Assembly: GCA_034667405.1 (NCBI GenBank)
Contig: JAXDJX010000018.1
Location: forward strand, 1 to 64,000
Direction of reading: 5' to 3'
DNA: 64,000 nucleotides
Source of the DNA: JANXVR01 sp034667405
GTDB lineage: Bacteria > Actinomycetota > UBA4738 > HRBIN12
How positions within the stretch are numbered: position 1 is the stretch's first letter; every line of letters begins with the position of its first letter. A model generated the notes under the pieces. The model was not told the origin of the DNA and did no database searches. It saw nothing but the letters and a program-made list of their open reading frames with translations. Below, piece by piece: positions 7,433-16,041 of the stretch. The position numbers were made by a program, and so were the translations under genes.

Positions 7433-8854
7433 ATGACCCGTTCCCCAAAAGAGATGCTCGGAGCCTGGCCCGAGCCCTTACTCATAGACGATGTCCGACC
7501 CGCTGAGCAACTGAGCGCCACCCGTCCGCGGGTAGGCGTGGTGCTTGCGGCAGGTTTGTCCAGCCGTATGGCGGTTGCTACCGGTGGTGGTTCGAAGACG
7601 CTCCTGTCGCTCGGAGGACTGTCGCTCGTCGAACGCGCGATGCGCCGGCTGCTTGCGCTCGGACTCGAACGTGTCATCGTCGTCGTCGGCCATGATGCCG
7701 AACCGGTCGCCGATATCGTGAACCGCTCGGCGCCGGGACGGATCGTCGCGGTGTTCGCGGACCGATGGGCCGAGGGGAACGGTGTCTCGCTCGCCGCAGC
7801 GGCTCCGCACCTCGAAGGCGAGGAGCTCTTCCTTCTCGTGACCGCCGACCATGTGTTCAGCGATGGTGCCCTTGAAGCCTTGCTCGAAGCCGGCGGCCCG
7901 GCAGGCTTGGTGGATCTGGCGCCGAGCGCGGAGGCGTGGGCGGAGGGCACCCGCGTCCGGCTGCACCAGGCCAGAGCCGTTGCCTTCGGCAAGGAACTCG
8001 ATGATCCCTCGATCGATTGCGGGGCGTTCGTGTTCTCCTCGGATGTGTTCGCCGCGCAGGCGCGTGCGGAACTCGCGGGGGACGGCACACTTGCCGGCGC
8101 CGTAACGGCGCTCGCGGAGACGAGCCCGATCGAGGCAGTGCCCGTCGCGGCGCACGGGTGGTGGTTCGACGTCGACACTCCGGACGATCTTCGGAGCGTT
8201 GAGCGCGCGCTCCGTCGCTCACTTGTGAAGCGTGAGGACGGGCCGGTGTCCCGTTACGTGAATAGGCCGCTGTCGACCCGGCTCTCGATGCTGCTCTCGC
8301 CACTGCGGCCGAACCCCGACCTCTTGTCGTGGTTCGCCCTCGCCGTTGGTCTCGTGGCGGCGTTCCTCCTGGCGCTTGGTCAGGGCATCGCCGGGGGACT
8401 GCTCGTGTGGGTGGGATCGGTGCTTGACGGGATGGACGGAGAGGCGGCGCGGCTGCAGATCCGAGAGTCGCCGGTCGGCGCATTGCTGGACGGAGTTCTC
8501 GACCGGGTCACGGACACGGTAGTACTTGCGGGGTTAGCCATCTGGGCGGTTCGAGACGGAGCGTCGCCGGAAGTCACGGTGGGCTTGTGCGCCGCAGCCG
8601 TAGCCGCCTCGATCCTCTCGATGGCCTCGAAGGACCGGATCGCCGCCCTTGGCCTCGCGCCGGCGCCCGAAGGGATGCTCGGATGGCTCTTCGGAGGCCG
8701 CGACGGGCGGCTCTTGATCGTGACCATCGGGGCGTTGCTCGGCGGTCCGATGATCGCCTTAAGCGTGATCGTGACAACGGGGGCGTTAACCCTGGTCCTC
8801 CGGCTCATCCTGGTTGGCCGGCTCACCGGGAGCGCGCGGCGAGCCCCTCGATGA
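7433..8854 (+). CDS. NTP-transferase / CDP-alcohol phosphatidyltransferase fusion (IPCT-DIPPS-like)
   Basis: This 473-residue protein has two enzymes in one chain. Residues about 33-260 form a nucleotidyltransferase fold with V-L-A-A-G-L-S-S-R-M (38-46 region) and the substrate-binding Lys55. Residues about 270-465 form a membrane CDP-alcohol phosphatidyltransferase with the D332-x2-D335-G-x2-A-R-x8-G-x3-D-x3-D signature and several membrane helices. This arrangement is known in bifunctional inositol-1-phosphate cytidylyltransferase / di-myo-inositol-phosphate-phosphate synthases, which make compatible solutes in hyperthermophiles and Rubrobacter. A phospholipid headgroup role is the alternative. 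No inositol-phosphate synthase gene is in the window. Confidence 0.8.
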   Translation: MTRSPKEMLGAWPEPLLIDDVRPAEQLSATRPRVGVVLAAGLSSRMAVATGGGSKTLLSLGGLSLVERAMRRLLALGLERVIVVVGHDAEPVADIVNRSAPGRIVAVFADRWAEGNGVSLAAAAPHLEGEELFLLVTADHVFSDGALEALLEAGGPAGLVDLAPSAEAWAEGTRVRLHQARAVAFGKELDDPSIDCGAFVFSSDVFAAQARAELAGDGTLAGAVTALAETSPIEAVPVAAHGWWFDVDTPDDLRSVERALRRSLVKREDGPVSRYVNRPLSTRLSMLLSPLRPNPDLLSWFALAVGLVAAFLLALGQGIAGGLLVWVGSVLDGMDGEAARLQIRESPVGALLDGVLDRVTDTVVLAGLAIWAVRDGASPEVTVGLCAAAVAASILSMASKDRIAALGLAPAPEGMLGWLFGGRDGRLLIVTIGALLGGPMIALSVIVTTGALTLVLRLILVGRLTGSARRAPR

Positions 8855-8870
8855 TTGGGTTCTGCGCTTC

Positions 8871-10208
8871 GTGCGAGTGCCGATAGATCGAGCCGCGCCC
8901 CACCCCAACGAGACGCAAGACCGTACCCCTTCCGGCGCGAGCGAGTTCGCGCGCGCCTTCGCCATCGCCGCGGTGGTGGCGGTGCCGTGGATCGTCTGGC
9001 GGCTTCGTCGCCTCGGCGTGCCGATCGACTTCGCGGTGTACAGGACGGGGGGCCTGCACGGCCTGCACGCAGTGGACCTCTACGTCCGGCAGTCGGCCCA
9101 CGTCCCCATCTCCGGATTCGGTCAGACCTACGTGATCCAGCACACGTTCAGCTATCCACCGTTCTCAGCACTGACATTCGTGCCCCTGGTGTTCGTGCCT
9201 GCATGGGTCGGTGTCCTTGTCTGGGAACTGGGGTCGTTGGCGGCGCTGGTGGCGCTGGTCCGGATCTCGTTCCGAGAAGCGCTGGACGAGGTTCGGTATC
9301 CCTGGACCGTGTGCGGGGCGATCGCCTCGGTTGCGGTCCTGACGACCCCCGTGACGGACACGCTGTACTTCGGGCAGGTCAACCTGTTCATCGTGCTGCT
9401 CGTCGTCGCCGATCAGATGAACGCCGGCAGATGGCGCGGCGTGGGAACGGGTGTCGCCGCCGCGATGAAGCTCACACCGCTCCCATTCATCCTGTTGTTC
9501 GTGATGACGAAGCAGTGGCGAGCCGCGATCCGGGCCGGCGCTGCGTCCGCGGTGGCCACCGCGGTCGCGTGGGCCGTGCTGCCGGCCGCCTCCTGGAGCT
9601 ACTGGACCGATCCGTCGGCAGCACTCCGCCGCGTGGGCGGGATCGACACGTTCGCGAACCAGTCCCTGCACGGGATGTTCGCGGTGCTCGGGCTGCCCAT
9701 GTGGCCGCTCCCGATCGCTGTGGTCGGCTTGAGCGTGGCGGGTTTGCTGCTGGCGCGGCGTGAATATCTCGCGGGACGAACACTTGCCGCGGTGTCTTGC
9801 GTCGGTCTCCTGACGTTGCTGATCTCGCCCGTCTCGTGGGTGCACCACGCGGTGTGGATCGTGCCGGTCGCCGGTGTGGTGGTTGCCGAGGGACGCTGCG
9901 TGGCGCGGATAGCGCTCGCCGCCGCCATCGCAGCGCTCTTCATCCTCCGGGTCCCGCTCTTCGGTTCGGTGCTCCTGAGCAACGGCGATTCTCCGTTCCT
10001 AGGGCATCTGTTGGAGATCGTGGATGTGCTGGTCTACCTGGCACTCCTCGCGACGCTGGCACTGACCGCACGCCCGCGACGCGGGCTAGGCAACGCCCCG
10101 AGTGTCGAACGGCTCAGTCCCGGAGCGCGTATTCCTCGGCGTCACAGAGCTTCACGTAGCCGATCCGCTCGTAGATGGCGTTTGAGATCGGGTTGGCGAG
10201 ATCGGTGA
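8871..10208 (+). CDS. GT87-like polyprenyl-phosphate mannosyltransferase, membrane
   Basis: This protein of about 445 residues has eight or more hydrophobic helices and the pattern of GT87 alpha-1,2-mannosyltransferases such as mycobacterial PimE. It has an early periplasmic loop D-F-A-V-Y-R-T-G, then Y-V-I-Q-H-T-F-S-Y-P-P-F, G-Q-V-N-L-F-I-V-L-L and S-P-V-S-W-V-H-H-A near the end. It probably transfers mannose from polyprenyl-phosphate-mannose to a lipid or glycan. The start is uncertain: GTG 8871 or 8877 avoids overlap with the upstream fusion gene, and no good ribosome site is visible. The last 30 or so residues are Arg/Ser-rich and run antisense into the convergent acetyltransferase gene, suggesting loss of an earlier stop. 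Confidence 0.72.
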   Translation: MRVPIDRAAPHPNETQDRTPSGASEFARAFAIAAVVAVPWIVWRLRRLGVPIDFAVYRTGGLHGLHAVDLYVRQSAHVPISGFGQTYVIQHTFSYPPFSALTFVPLVFVPAWVGVLVWELGSLAALVALVRISFREALDEVRYPWTVCGAIASVAVLTTPVTDTLYFGQVNLFIVLLVVADQMNAGRWRGVGTGVAAAMKLTPLPFILLFVMTKQWRAAIRAGAASAVATAVAWAVLPAASWSYWTDPSAALRRVGGIDTFANQSLHGMFAVLGLPMWPLPIAVVGLSVAGLLLARREYLAGRTLAAVSCVGLLTLLISPVSWVHHAVWIVPVAGVVVAEGRCVARIALAAAIAALFILRVPLFGSVLLSNGDSPFLGHLLEIVDVLVYLALLATLALTARPRRGLGNAPSVERLSPGARIPRRHRASRSRSARRWRLRSGWRDR

Positions 10209-10968
10209 ACAGGAAACAGGCGGGATCACCCAGCTCCAGTCGCGCGGCGGACAGCTCGGCCACGAGTCGCGTCGCGTACCCACGGCCGCGGAGACCGGGC
10301 GGTGTGTACACGGGACCGATCCGTGATCCGGCGCCGGGAAGGTCGTAGTGGCCGGAGAGCGAGACCGGCCCCCCGTCCTCCCACAGCCAGAATCCGCCTC
10401 CATGTCCGGCGAGCCGGTGGTCGATGTTCGCGTCGGTTCGATCATCGTCGCGCGGGTGCTCGGGAGGCAACGCCTCCTCGGCGAACGCTCGTAACCACAT
10501 CCGGATGAGGTCGCGGTCACGCGGCATCGCCGGGCGCGCCGAACCCGATACCCGCGGAACATCGTTCACGTCGTTCAGCTCCCAGACGCCTTCGCTCAAG
10601 ACCCGATCGATCCTTCGACCCGTGCCATCAGCGATGTACCGTGCGAACTCCTCCGCGAACGGCACGTTGCCGATGACCCCCGGCGTGGAGGCTCCATCGG
10701 AGATCACGGCGTGCGCCAGAGCCACCAACGCCAGTGGATCGACCGGGTCCCCCACGATGACGTTGTGCGGTTCGGTCATCATCGCGAGGCCGACATGCAC
10801 CCCAGCCTCCACGGCAAGCCACAGGTGGAAATCGGGGTAGATGTCGGGCTGGCCCACCAGCGTCTGGATCACCGCAAGGGGGAGGCTGTTCCGCCCCGGC
10901 GAGCGCATCAGGATCGGCGTCACGTCGCGCCGGAATGCCGCAGGTTCGTCGTAGCGCCGGACCTCCAT
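10114..10968 (-). CDS. GNAT-family acetyltransferase, two-lobed
   Basis: This 284-residue protein has a C-terminal GNAT/FR47-like domain with the acetyl-CoA motif P-P-G-L-R-G-R-G-Y-A-T (about residues 229-239) and a late N-P-I-S-N-A-I-Y-E-R-I-G-Y motif. The first 130 residues resemble a degenerate second GNAT lobe. The substrate is unknown. The ATG at 10968 follows TAGCAT by 6 nt and has no Shine-Dalgarno sequence. Its 3' end overlaps the convergent GT87 gene by 95 nt. Confidence 0.85.
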   Translation of the reverse strand: MEVRRYDEPAAFRRDVTPILMRSPGRNSLPLAVIQTLVGQPDIYPDFHLWLAVEAGVHVGLAMMTEPHNVIVGDPVDPLALVALAHAVISDGASTPGVIGNVPFAEEFARYIADGTGRRIDRVLSEGVWELNDVNDVPRVSGSARPAMPRDRDLIRMWLRAFAEEALPPEHPRDDDRTDANIDHRLAGHGGGFWLWEDGGPVSLSGHYDLPGAGSRIGPVYTPPGLRGRGYATRLVAELSAARLELGDPACFLFTDLANPISNAIYERIGYVKLCDAEEYALRD

Positions 10969-10974
10969 CGCGCG

Positions 10975-10980
10975 ATGCTA
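10975..10980 (-). promoter_or_regulatory. -10 element, leaderless candidate
   Basis: TAGCAT on the minus strand, 6 nt before the ATG at 10968. Confidence 0.45.
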
Positions 10981-11061
10981 CCGGGAGTCGCCCGGCCGCG
11001 CCGGGTGCTTGACCGGTGGGTGTGCGCTCTGTCACCCTGCCGTCCCAAAGGAAGGGGAGAG

Positions 11062-11592
11062 ATGGTCGCGCTGCAAACGTACATGCTGGTGTTCCGGATC
11101 CTCCACATCGTGAGCGGGATCTTCTGGGTGGGGTCGGCGTTCTTCGTGACGGTGTTCCTGGAGCCGACAGCGGGCGAACTGGGACCCGACGCCGGGCCCG
11201 TGATGGCCCACCTCATGGACAAGCGCAAGGTGGGGCAGATCATCACGGGGATCGCGGCGTTCTCGGTGATCGGCGGTCTGTTCCTCTACTGGCGCGACTG
11301 GCATGCCACGGCCAGCTTCAGCGTGTGGATCGGGACGGCCTTCGGCAAGGTCCTGACCGTAGGGGGCGTATGTGCGATCGCCGCGTTCTTCCTGGGGGCC
11401 GGGGGGATCCCTCCGACCATCAACAGGATGAATGCCTTGGGCAAGGAGATGGGCGCCGCGGGCGGCCCGCCTGCGCCCGAGCAGTTGGCCGCGATGGCGA
11501 GCCTTCAACATCGGCTCAAGCTCATCTCCCGCACGGACCTGGTCTTAGTCACGGTCGCCATCGTGGCGATGGCAACCGCTCGGTATTGGTGA
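11062..11592 (+). CDS. small four-helix integral membrane protein
   Basis: This 176-residue protein has four predicted membrane helices, at roughly residues 5-30, 58-80, 92-118 and 155-174. It contains conserved-looking H-I-V-S-G-I-F-W-V-G in helix 1, reminiscent of small haem- or copper-resistance-type membrane proteins, but I cannot assign a function. The start at ATG 11062 is fixed by a strong GGAAGGGGAGAG (11051-11061) immediately upstream; the open frame extends far upstream without sense. A possible promoter is TTGACC (11009-11014) with CACCCT (11033-11038). A hairpin follows the stop. Confidence 0.72.
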   Translation: MVALQTYMLVFRILHIVSGIFWVGSAFFVTVFLEPTAGELGPDAGPVMAHLMDKRKVGQIITGIAAFSVIGGLFLYWRDWHATASFSVWIGTAFGKVLTVGGVCAIAAFFLGAGGIPPTINRMNALGKEMGAAGGPPAPEQLAAMASLQHRLKLISRTDLVLVTVAIVAMATARYW

Positions 11593-11594
11593 AT

Positions 11595-11610
11595 CCCGTC
11601 TAGAGACGGG
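11595..11610 (+). terminator. hairpin after the 11062 gene
   Basis: CCCGTC (11595-11600) pairs with GACGGG (11605-11610) around TAGA, starting 3 nt after the stop codon. There is no T-tract. Position suggests a terminator, but the stem is short. Confidence 0.4.
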
Positions 11611-11755
11611 CGTTGGGAGGCCTGGCGTATAGTGCACCTCGGCGGGCCTCGGGCCCGCGAGCACGCCACCGTTCCCGGGTTTATCGGCGAGAGCCGCCGG
11701 GTACCGCGTCTGCCACATGGACCGCTCGGGGTGGATGGAAGCGGAGGGGCTTCAC

Positions 11756-13333
11756 ATGGAGACGGTTCCGCACACGCACGACGCACGAGCCGCAGTTGGG
11801 CCCAACCCCTCCGGCCACCCCAGCGCGAAGGAGTCCCTCCTCGTCGTCGCCTCCAACCGAGGACCGGTGAGCTTCGAGCGGGACGAGCACGGGAAGTTGG
11901 TCCCCCGACGCGGTATCGGTGGGCTCGTCACGGCCCTGTCGGGAGTCCTGTTCCGCGACGCCACGTGGGTGGCATCCGCGATCACCGATGGAGACCGGGA
12001 GATCGCGAAGCGGGGACGAGCCGCCTCAGCGGGCGCGGGTCAGCGCGTTCGGTTCGTCCAGATCGACCATGAGACCTACGACGGCTATTACAACCAGATC
12101 TCGAATCAGATCCTCTGGTTCGCGCATCACTACCTCTTCGACGTGGCGCGAACGCCTCGGTTCGGCGACGACACCGTGCAGGCATGGGAACGCTTCGTCG
12201 AGGTGAACCAGGCGTTCGCCGACGTCCTCGCCCGCGAGGCCGACCGCCACCCCGTCTACCTCATCCAGGACTACCACCTGGCGCTCGTGCCTGCGATGCT
12301 CCGCGAGCGAGTGCCCGATGCAAGGATCATCCACTTCTCCCACACACCGATCGCCGGGCCCTCCTACATGCGCATCCTGCCCGCGCGCATGCGCGAGGCT
12401 GTCATCAGGGGGATGTGCGGCGCCGACCTTCTGGGATTCCAGTCGCCGATCTGGGCGGAGAACTTCGCATTGAACGTCCGTTCCACGCCCGGACTGCGCA
12501 TCGACCTCCGGACCCTGCGCGCGCGAGATGACGCCAGGACCATCCCCATCCGTTCGTTCCCGGTGGCGGTGCCCGGGCACGTCATCCGTGAGACGGCGGC
12601 TCGTCCGGATGTCGTCGAGGCGGCCCAGGAGATCGAAGACTGGCGCGGGGAACCGGCGCTACTCCTGCGGGTGGACCGCTTGGAGCCCTCGAAGAACATC
12701 ATCCGCGGGTTCCTCGCCTTCGAGCTCTTCCTGAAGCAGCACCCCGAGTGGGTCGGTCGCGTGAAGTTCCTTTCGCTCCTCAGCCCTTCGCGGGAGGAGA
12801 TGCAGGACTACCAACGCTACGGAGAAGAAGCGTTGGCCGAGGCCGAACGCATCAACAAGGCGTTCGGTACTGCCAAGTGGAAGCCGATCGATGTTCGCGT
12901 GCAGGAGGATTTCCATTTCGCCGTGGCGGCGTACACGCGCTACGACGTGCTGTTGGTAAACCCGGTGTACGACGGCATGAACCTGGTGTGCATGGAGGGT
13001 CCGCTCGTCAACGAACGCCAGGGCGTGCTGGCGCTCTCGGTCAACGCCGGTGCCTATACCCGGGTGGGACGCCACGCCCTCGGGCTGAACCCTTTCGATA
13101 TCCAGGAAACAGCCGATGCGATCCGTCAGGGGCTGGAGATGCCCGCCGAGGAACGCGCCCGCCGCGCCCGTGGGCTCACCCGGTCGATCCTGGCGCACTC
13201 GCCGGAGACCTGGCTCCTCTCCCAACTCGACGAACTCGATCTGGTGCGGCCTCCCGCGGCCGGCTCAGACCACGAGACCGCGCAAGAGTCCGACGACGCC
13301 TTCGGGTCCTTCAACGACGAAGTCGGCATCTGA
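11756..13333 (+). CDS. otsA: trehalose-6-phosphate synthase (GT20)
   Basis: This protein of about 525 residues transfers glucose from UDP-glucose (or another NDP-glucose) to glucose-6-phosphate. It shows S-N-R-G-P-V-S-F near the N-terminus, Y-L-I-Q-D-Y-H-L-A-L-V-P, the V-D-R-L-E-P-S-K-N-I donor-binding motif and N-P-V-Y-D-G-M-N-L-V before the C-terminal helix. ATG 11756 is chosen because GGAGGGG (11743-11749) precedes it; earlier in-frame ATGs lack a site. A possible -10, TATAGT, is at 11628-11633. The end overlaps the convergent phosphatase gene otsB by 69 nt. With the GH15 enzyme, glk and pgi next door it fits a trehalose loop. Confidence 0.95.
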   Translation: METVPHTHDARAAVGPNPSGHPSAKESLLVVASNRGPVSFERDEHGKLVPRRGIGGLVTALSGVLFRDATWVASAITDGDREIAKRGRAASAGAGQRVRFVQIDHETYDGYYNQISNQILWFAHHYLFDVARTPRFGDDTVQAWERFVEVNQAFADVLAREADRHPVYLIQDYHLALVPAMLRERVPDARIIHFSHTPIAGPSYMRILPARMREAVIRGMCGADLLGFQSPIWAENFALNVRSTPGLRIDLRTLRARDDARTIPIRSFPVAVPGHVIRETAARPDVVEAAQEIEDWRGEPALLLRVDRLEPSKNIIRGFLAFELFLKQHPEWVGRVKFLSLLSPSREEMQDYQRYGEEALAEAERINKAFGTAKWKPIDVRVQEDFHFAVAAYTRYDVLLVNPVYDGMNLVCMEGPLVNERQGVLALSVNAGAYTRVGRHALGLNPFDIQETADAIRQGLEMPAEERARRARGLTRSILAHSPETWLLSQLDELDLVRPPAAGSDHETAQESDDAFGSFNDEVGI

Positions 13334-14017
13334 GACCAGTTCCTCCGGCGTTTCGGGGCCGCGTACCGCAACCTTCACAGTCGTGACGCCGGTTGCCGCA
13401 GCTCGGTCGAGTGCGGCGAACGCTCCGAGATCCGCGAGGTCGTCACCGATGTACATCACGGCGTCGAGGGCTGCGTTCGCGATGGTTCGCTCCACCGCCT
13501 CGCCTTTGAGATCGCGCCCGGCCGGGATGAGTTCCAGCACGCGCTTGCCCGGGGCGATGTCCATGTGGGCGCGCTTCGCGATGGGTCCGAGTGCCCGTGC
13601 CACGCTCACCCCGGCTGCATCCGGGTCGGGTGCCTCGCGCACGTGGACGGCCACCGTCCCGCCTTTGCGCTCAACGCGAGTCCCAGGGATCTCCTTCGAG
13701 ATCGCCTCCACCTCCGCGAGCACATCGGCGGGAACATCTGGGAGGTCACCCAGACCGTAAGAGCCGATGACGGTGACGCCCTCGATCCCCACGAGGGCGG
13801 CGGCCTCGGGTGTGGGTCGGCCCGAGACGACCGCTACCAATGCCAGGTGGGGGAGCACTGCCTCGATGGAGGCGCGGGCTCCGGCCTGCAGCCGAGCGTC
13901 GTCCGACCGGGCGACGATCGGACTGAGTGTGCCGTCCACATCCAGCAGGACCCCCACACGGGTCCCGGACATCAGCCGGGCCCCGATCTGCTCCACCTGG
14001 GTCTCGTTGCCTTCCAT
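13265..14017 (-). CDS. otsB: trehalose-6-phosphate phosphatase (HAD family)
   Basis: This 250-residue HAD hydrolase removes phosphate from trehalose-6-phosphate. Motif I is L-D-V-D-G-T-L-S-P with nucleophile Asp26 and acid Asp28. Motif II is V-V-S-G-R-P, and motif IV is Y-I-G-D-D-L-A-D near residues 205-212. The size is normal for bacterial OtsB. It faces otsA tail to tail with a 69-nt overlap, an arrangement that could give antisense interference between the two steps of one pathway. The ATG at 14017 lies 6 nt after TACCCT, a leaderless-type promoter. Confidence 0.93.
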   Translation of the reverse strand: MEGNETQVEQIGARLMSGTRVGVLLDVDGTLSPIVARSDDARLQAGARASIEAVLPHLALVAVVSGRPTPEAAALVGIEGVTVIGSYGLGDLPDVPADVLAEVEAISKEIPGTRVERKGGTVAVHVREAPDPDAAGVSVARALGPIAKRAHMDIAPGKRVLELIPAGRDLKGEAVERTIANAALDAVMYIGDDLADLGAFAALDRAAATGVTTVKVAVRGPETPEELVSDADFVVEGPEGVVGLLRGLVV

Positions 14018-14023
14018 CCGCAG

Positions 14024-14029
14024 AGGGTA
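14024..14029 (-). promoter_or_regulatory. -10 element, leaderless candidate
   Basis: TACCCT on the minus strand, 6 nt before the otsB ATG at 14017. Confidence 0.4.
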
Positions 14030-14086
14030 AAGCGTGAAACGGGTGGACAGTGGTCGTCAGCGAGCCCGGGCAGCCAAACTGTCGGG

Positions 14087-16027
14087 ATGGACGATCCGTT
14101 CGCCGCTCCGCACGTTACGCCCGATGCCGCCACGGGAACGTTCGACCCCGGGTTGCACCGGCACAGTCCCTTCCCCCCGATCGCGGACTACGGGTTCCTA
14201 TCGGATCGAGAGGTCACGGCGCTTCAAGCACCAAGCGGTGCCATCGAGTGGATGTGCCTTCCCCGTCCGGACAGTCCCAGCGTGTTCGGGGCCATGCTCG
14301 ACCGTTCGGCCGGCGCCTTCCGACTGGGACCGGCCGACCAGACCGTCCCGGCGGGCCGGTGGTACCTCCCGGGCACGAACGTCATCGAGACCACCTGGCA
14401 AACGAAAACAGGATGGCTCATCATCCGGGACGCCCTCTTGGTTGGTCCGTGGTACGAGGACGAGCATCGAGACGAGGCCTACCGTCGTCCCCCGAGCGAC
14501 AACCAGGCCGAGCACATCCTGCTTCGCGTGGTGAAGTGCATCAACGGCCAGGTTGAACTCGAGATGACGTGCGCTCCCGCCTTCGGATACGGACTCACAG
14601 AGGGAACTTGGGAGTACGCCGGCGACGGCTACGAGGCGGCGGTTGCGACCGGCGCCGAGGGCGACCCGGAGCTCCGGCTCTTCACCGATCTCCGCCTGGG
14701 CATCGAGAGCCGCGCTGCCGTGGCAACCAAGCACATGGTCGAGGGCGACACCACGTTCATCTCGCTGGAGTGGGGGGATCCCGCCCATCCGGGCCCCCGG
14801 AGCTTCGACGAGGCTGAGGACCGGATCTGGCGGACATCTGACTTCTGGCGGGGATGGCTGAACATCGGGGATTTCCCCGATCATCCGTGGCGAACCCATC
14901 TTCAGCGCAGCGCCCTGGTCCTGAAAGGACTTACGTACGCGCCGACGGGCGCGCTGCTCGCGGCGGCGACCACCTCGTTGCCCGAACACCCCGGGGGCGA
15001 ACGGAACTGGGACTACCGGTACAGCTGGGTCCGTGACTCGACGTTCGCGCTCTGGGGCTTGCACACCCTCGGGTTCCATTTCGAAGCGAACGGGTTCTTC
15101 AATTTCATCCGCGATCAGATGCGCGACGGGGAACACCTTCAGGTCATGTACGGCGTTGGTGGGGAACGAGACCTCACCGAGTACACGCTCGACCATCTCG
15201 AGGGCTACGACCGCTCCCGTCCCGTGCGCGTCGGGAACGGGGCCTTCGACCAGCGGCAGCACGATGTCTGGGGCGCGCTGCTGGACTCCATCTACCTCCA
15301 TCACCGAGCCGGGGCGTATCTCGGCACCGACTTCCAGGCCGACATGGCTCGGCAGGTCGAGATGGCCGTCGAACGATGGACACAACCCGATCGCGGGATC
15401 TGGGAGGTCCGCGGCGAGCCGAAGCACTTCACGTCGTCCAAGATCATGTGCTGGGTGGCGTGCGATCGGGGCGCCCGATTGGCCACGCTCCTCGACGAAC
15501 CCGAGCAGGCGGCCCGCTGGGGCAAGGTGGCCGAGGAGATCAGGGCAGACGTCCTGGAGCACGGGGTTGACGAACGAGGGGTGCTGACACAGCACTATGG
15601 GACGAAGTCGCTGGATGCGGCCAACCTCCTTGCCATCCTCATGCGGTTCCTCCCCGCAGACGACCCTCGCGCGAAAGCGACCGTTCTGGCCATCGCCGAC
15701 GAACTCACCGTCGACGGGCTGGTTCTCCGCTATCGGGTGGAGGAGACCGACGACGGGCTCCCCGGTGATGAAGGCACGTTCGCCATCTGTTCGTTCTGGA
15801 TGGTGAGCGCGCTCGCGGAGATCGGCGAGATGGAGCGGGCACGCAAGCTGTGTGAGCGTCTGCTCGCCTATTCGAGTCCGCTCGGACTCTTCGCAGAAGA
15901 GATCGACCCCATCACCGGCCGGCACCTGGGGAACTTCCCGCAAGCGTTCACCCACCTGGCACTCATCAACGCGGTGGTGCACGTCATCCGTGCAGAGGAA
16001 ACGGCAGAGGCCATCATCCACGGCTAG
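14087..16027 (+). CDS. GH15 family hydrolase (trehalase or glucoamylase type)
   Basis: This protein of about 646 residues has the N-terminal beta-sandwich of GH15 enzymes (P-P-I-A-D-Y-G-F-L-S-D and S-G-A-I-E-W-M-C-L-P-R-P-D-S near residues 27-65) and the (alpha/alpha)6 catalytic barrel. The barrel has G-G-E-R-N-W-D-Y-R-Y-S-W-V-R-D near residues 304-318 and a late G-D-E-G-T-F-A-I-C-S-F-W with a likely catalytic Glu. Actinobacterial relatives include genuine trehalases, and its place between otsB and glk favours trehalase, but glucoamylase cannot be excluded. ATG 14087 is 6 nt after a weak -10 (CAAACT). There is no signal peptide, so it acts in the cytoplasm. Confidence 0.88.
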   Translation: MDDPFAAPHVTPDAATGTFDPGLHRHSPFPPIADYGFLSDREVTALQAPSGAIEWMCLPRPDSPSVFGAMLDRSAGAFRLGPADQTVPAGRWYLPGTNVIETTWQTKTGWLIIRDALLVGPWYEDEHRDEAYRRPPSDNQAEHILLRVVKCINGQVELEMTCAPAFGYGLTEGTWEYAGDGYEAAVATGAEGDPELRLFTDLRLGIESRAAVATKHMVEGDTTFISLEWGDPAHPGPRSFDEAEDRIWRTSDFWRGWLNIGDFPDHPWRTHLQRSALVLKGLTYAPTGALLAAATTSLPEHPGGERNWDYRYSWVRDSTFALWGLHTLGFHFEANGFFNFIRDQMRDGEHLQVMYGVGGERDLTEYTLDHLEGYDRSRPVRVGNGAFDQRQHDVWGALLDSIYLHHRAGAYLGTDFQADMARQVEMAVERWTQPDRGIWEVRGEPKHFTSSKIMCWVACDRGARLATLLDEPEQAARWGKVAEEIRADVLEHGVDERGVLTQHYGTKSLDAANLLAILMRFLPADDPRAKATVLAIADELTVDGLVLRYRVEETDDGLPGDEGTFAICSFWMVSALAEIGEMERARKLCERLLAYSSPLGLFAEEIDPITGRHLGNFPQAFTHLALINAVVHVIRAEETAEAIIHG

Positions 16028-16041
16028 CTTCGCGGGTTGGC

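Noticed and set aside
13565..14086. Long N-terminal extension of the GH15 enzyme
   Set aside because: It runs antisense through otsB and encodes low-complexity sequence; the GH15 fold starts after ATG 14087.
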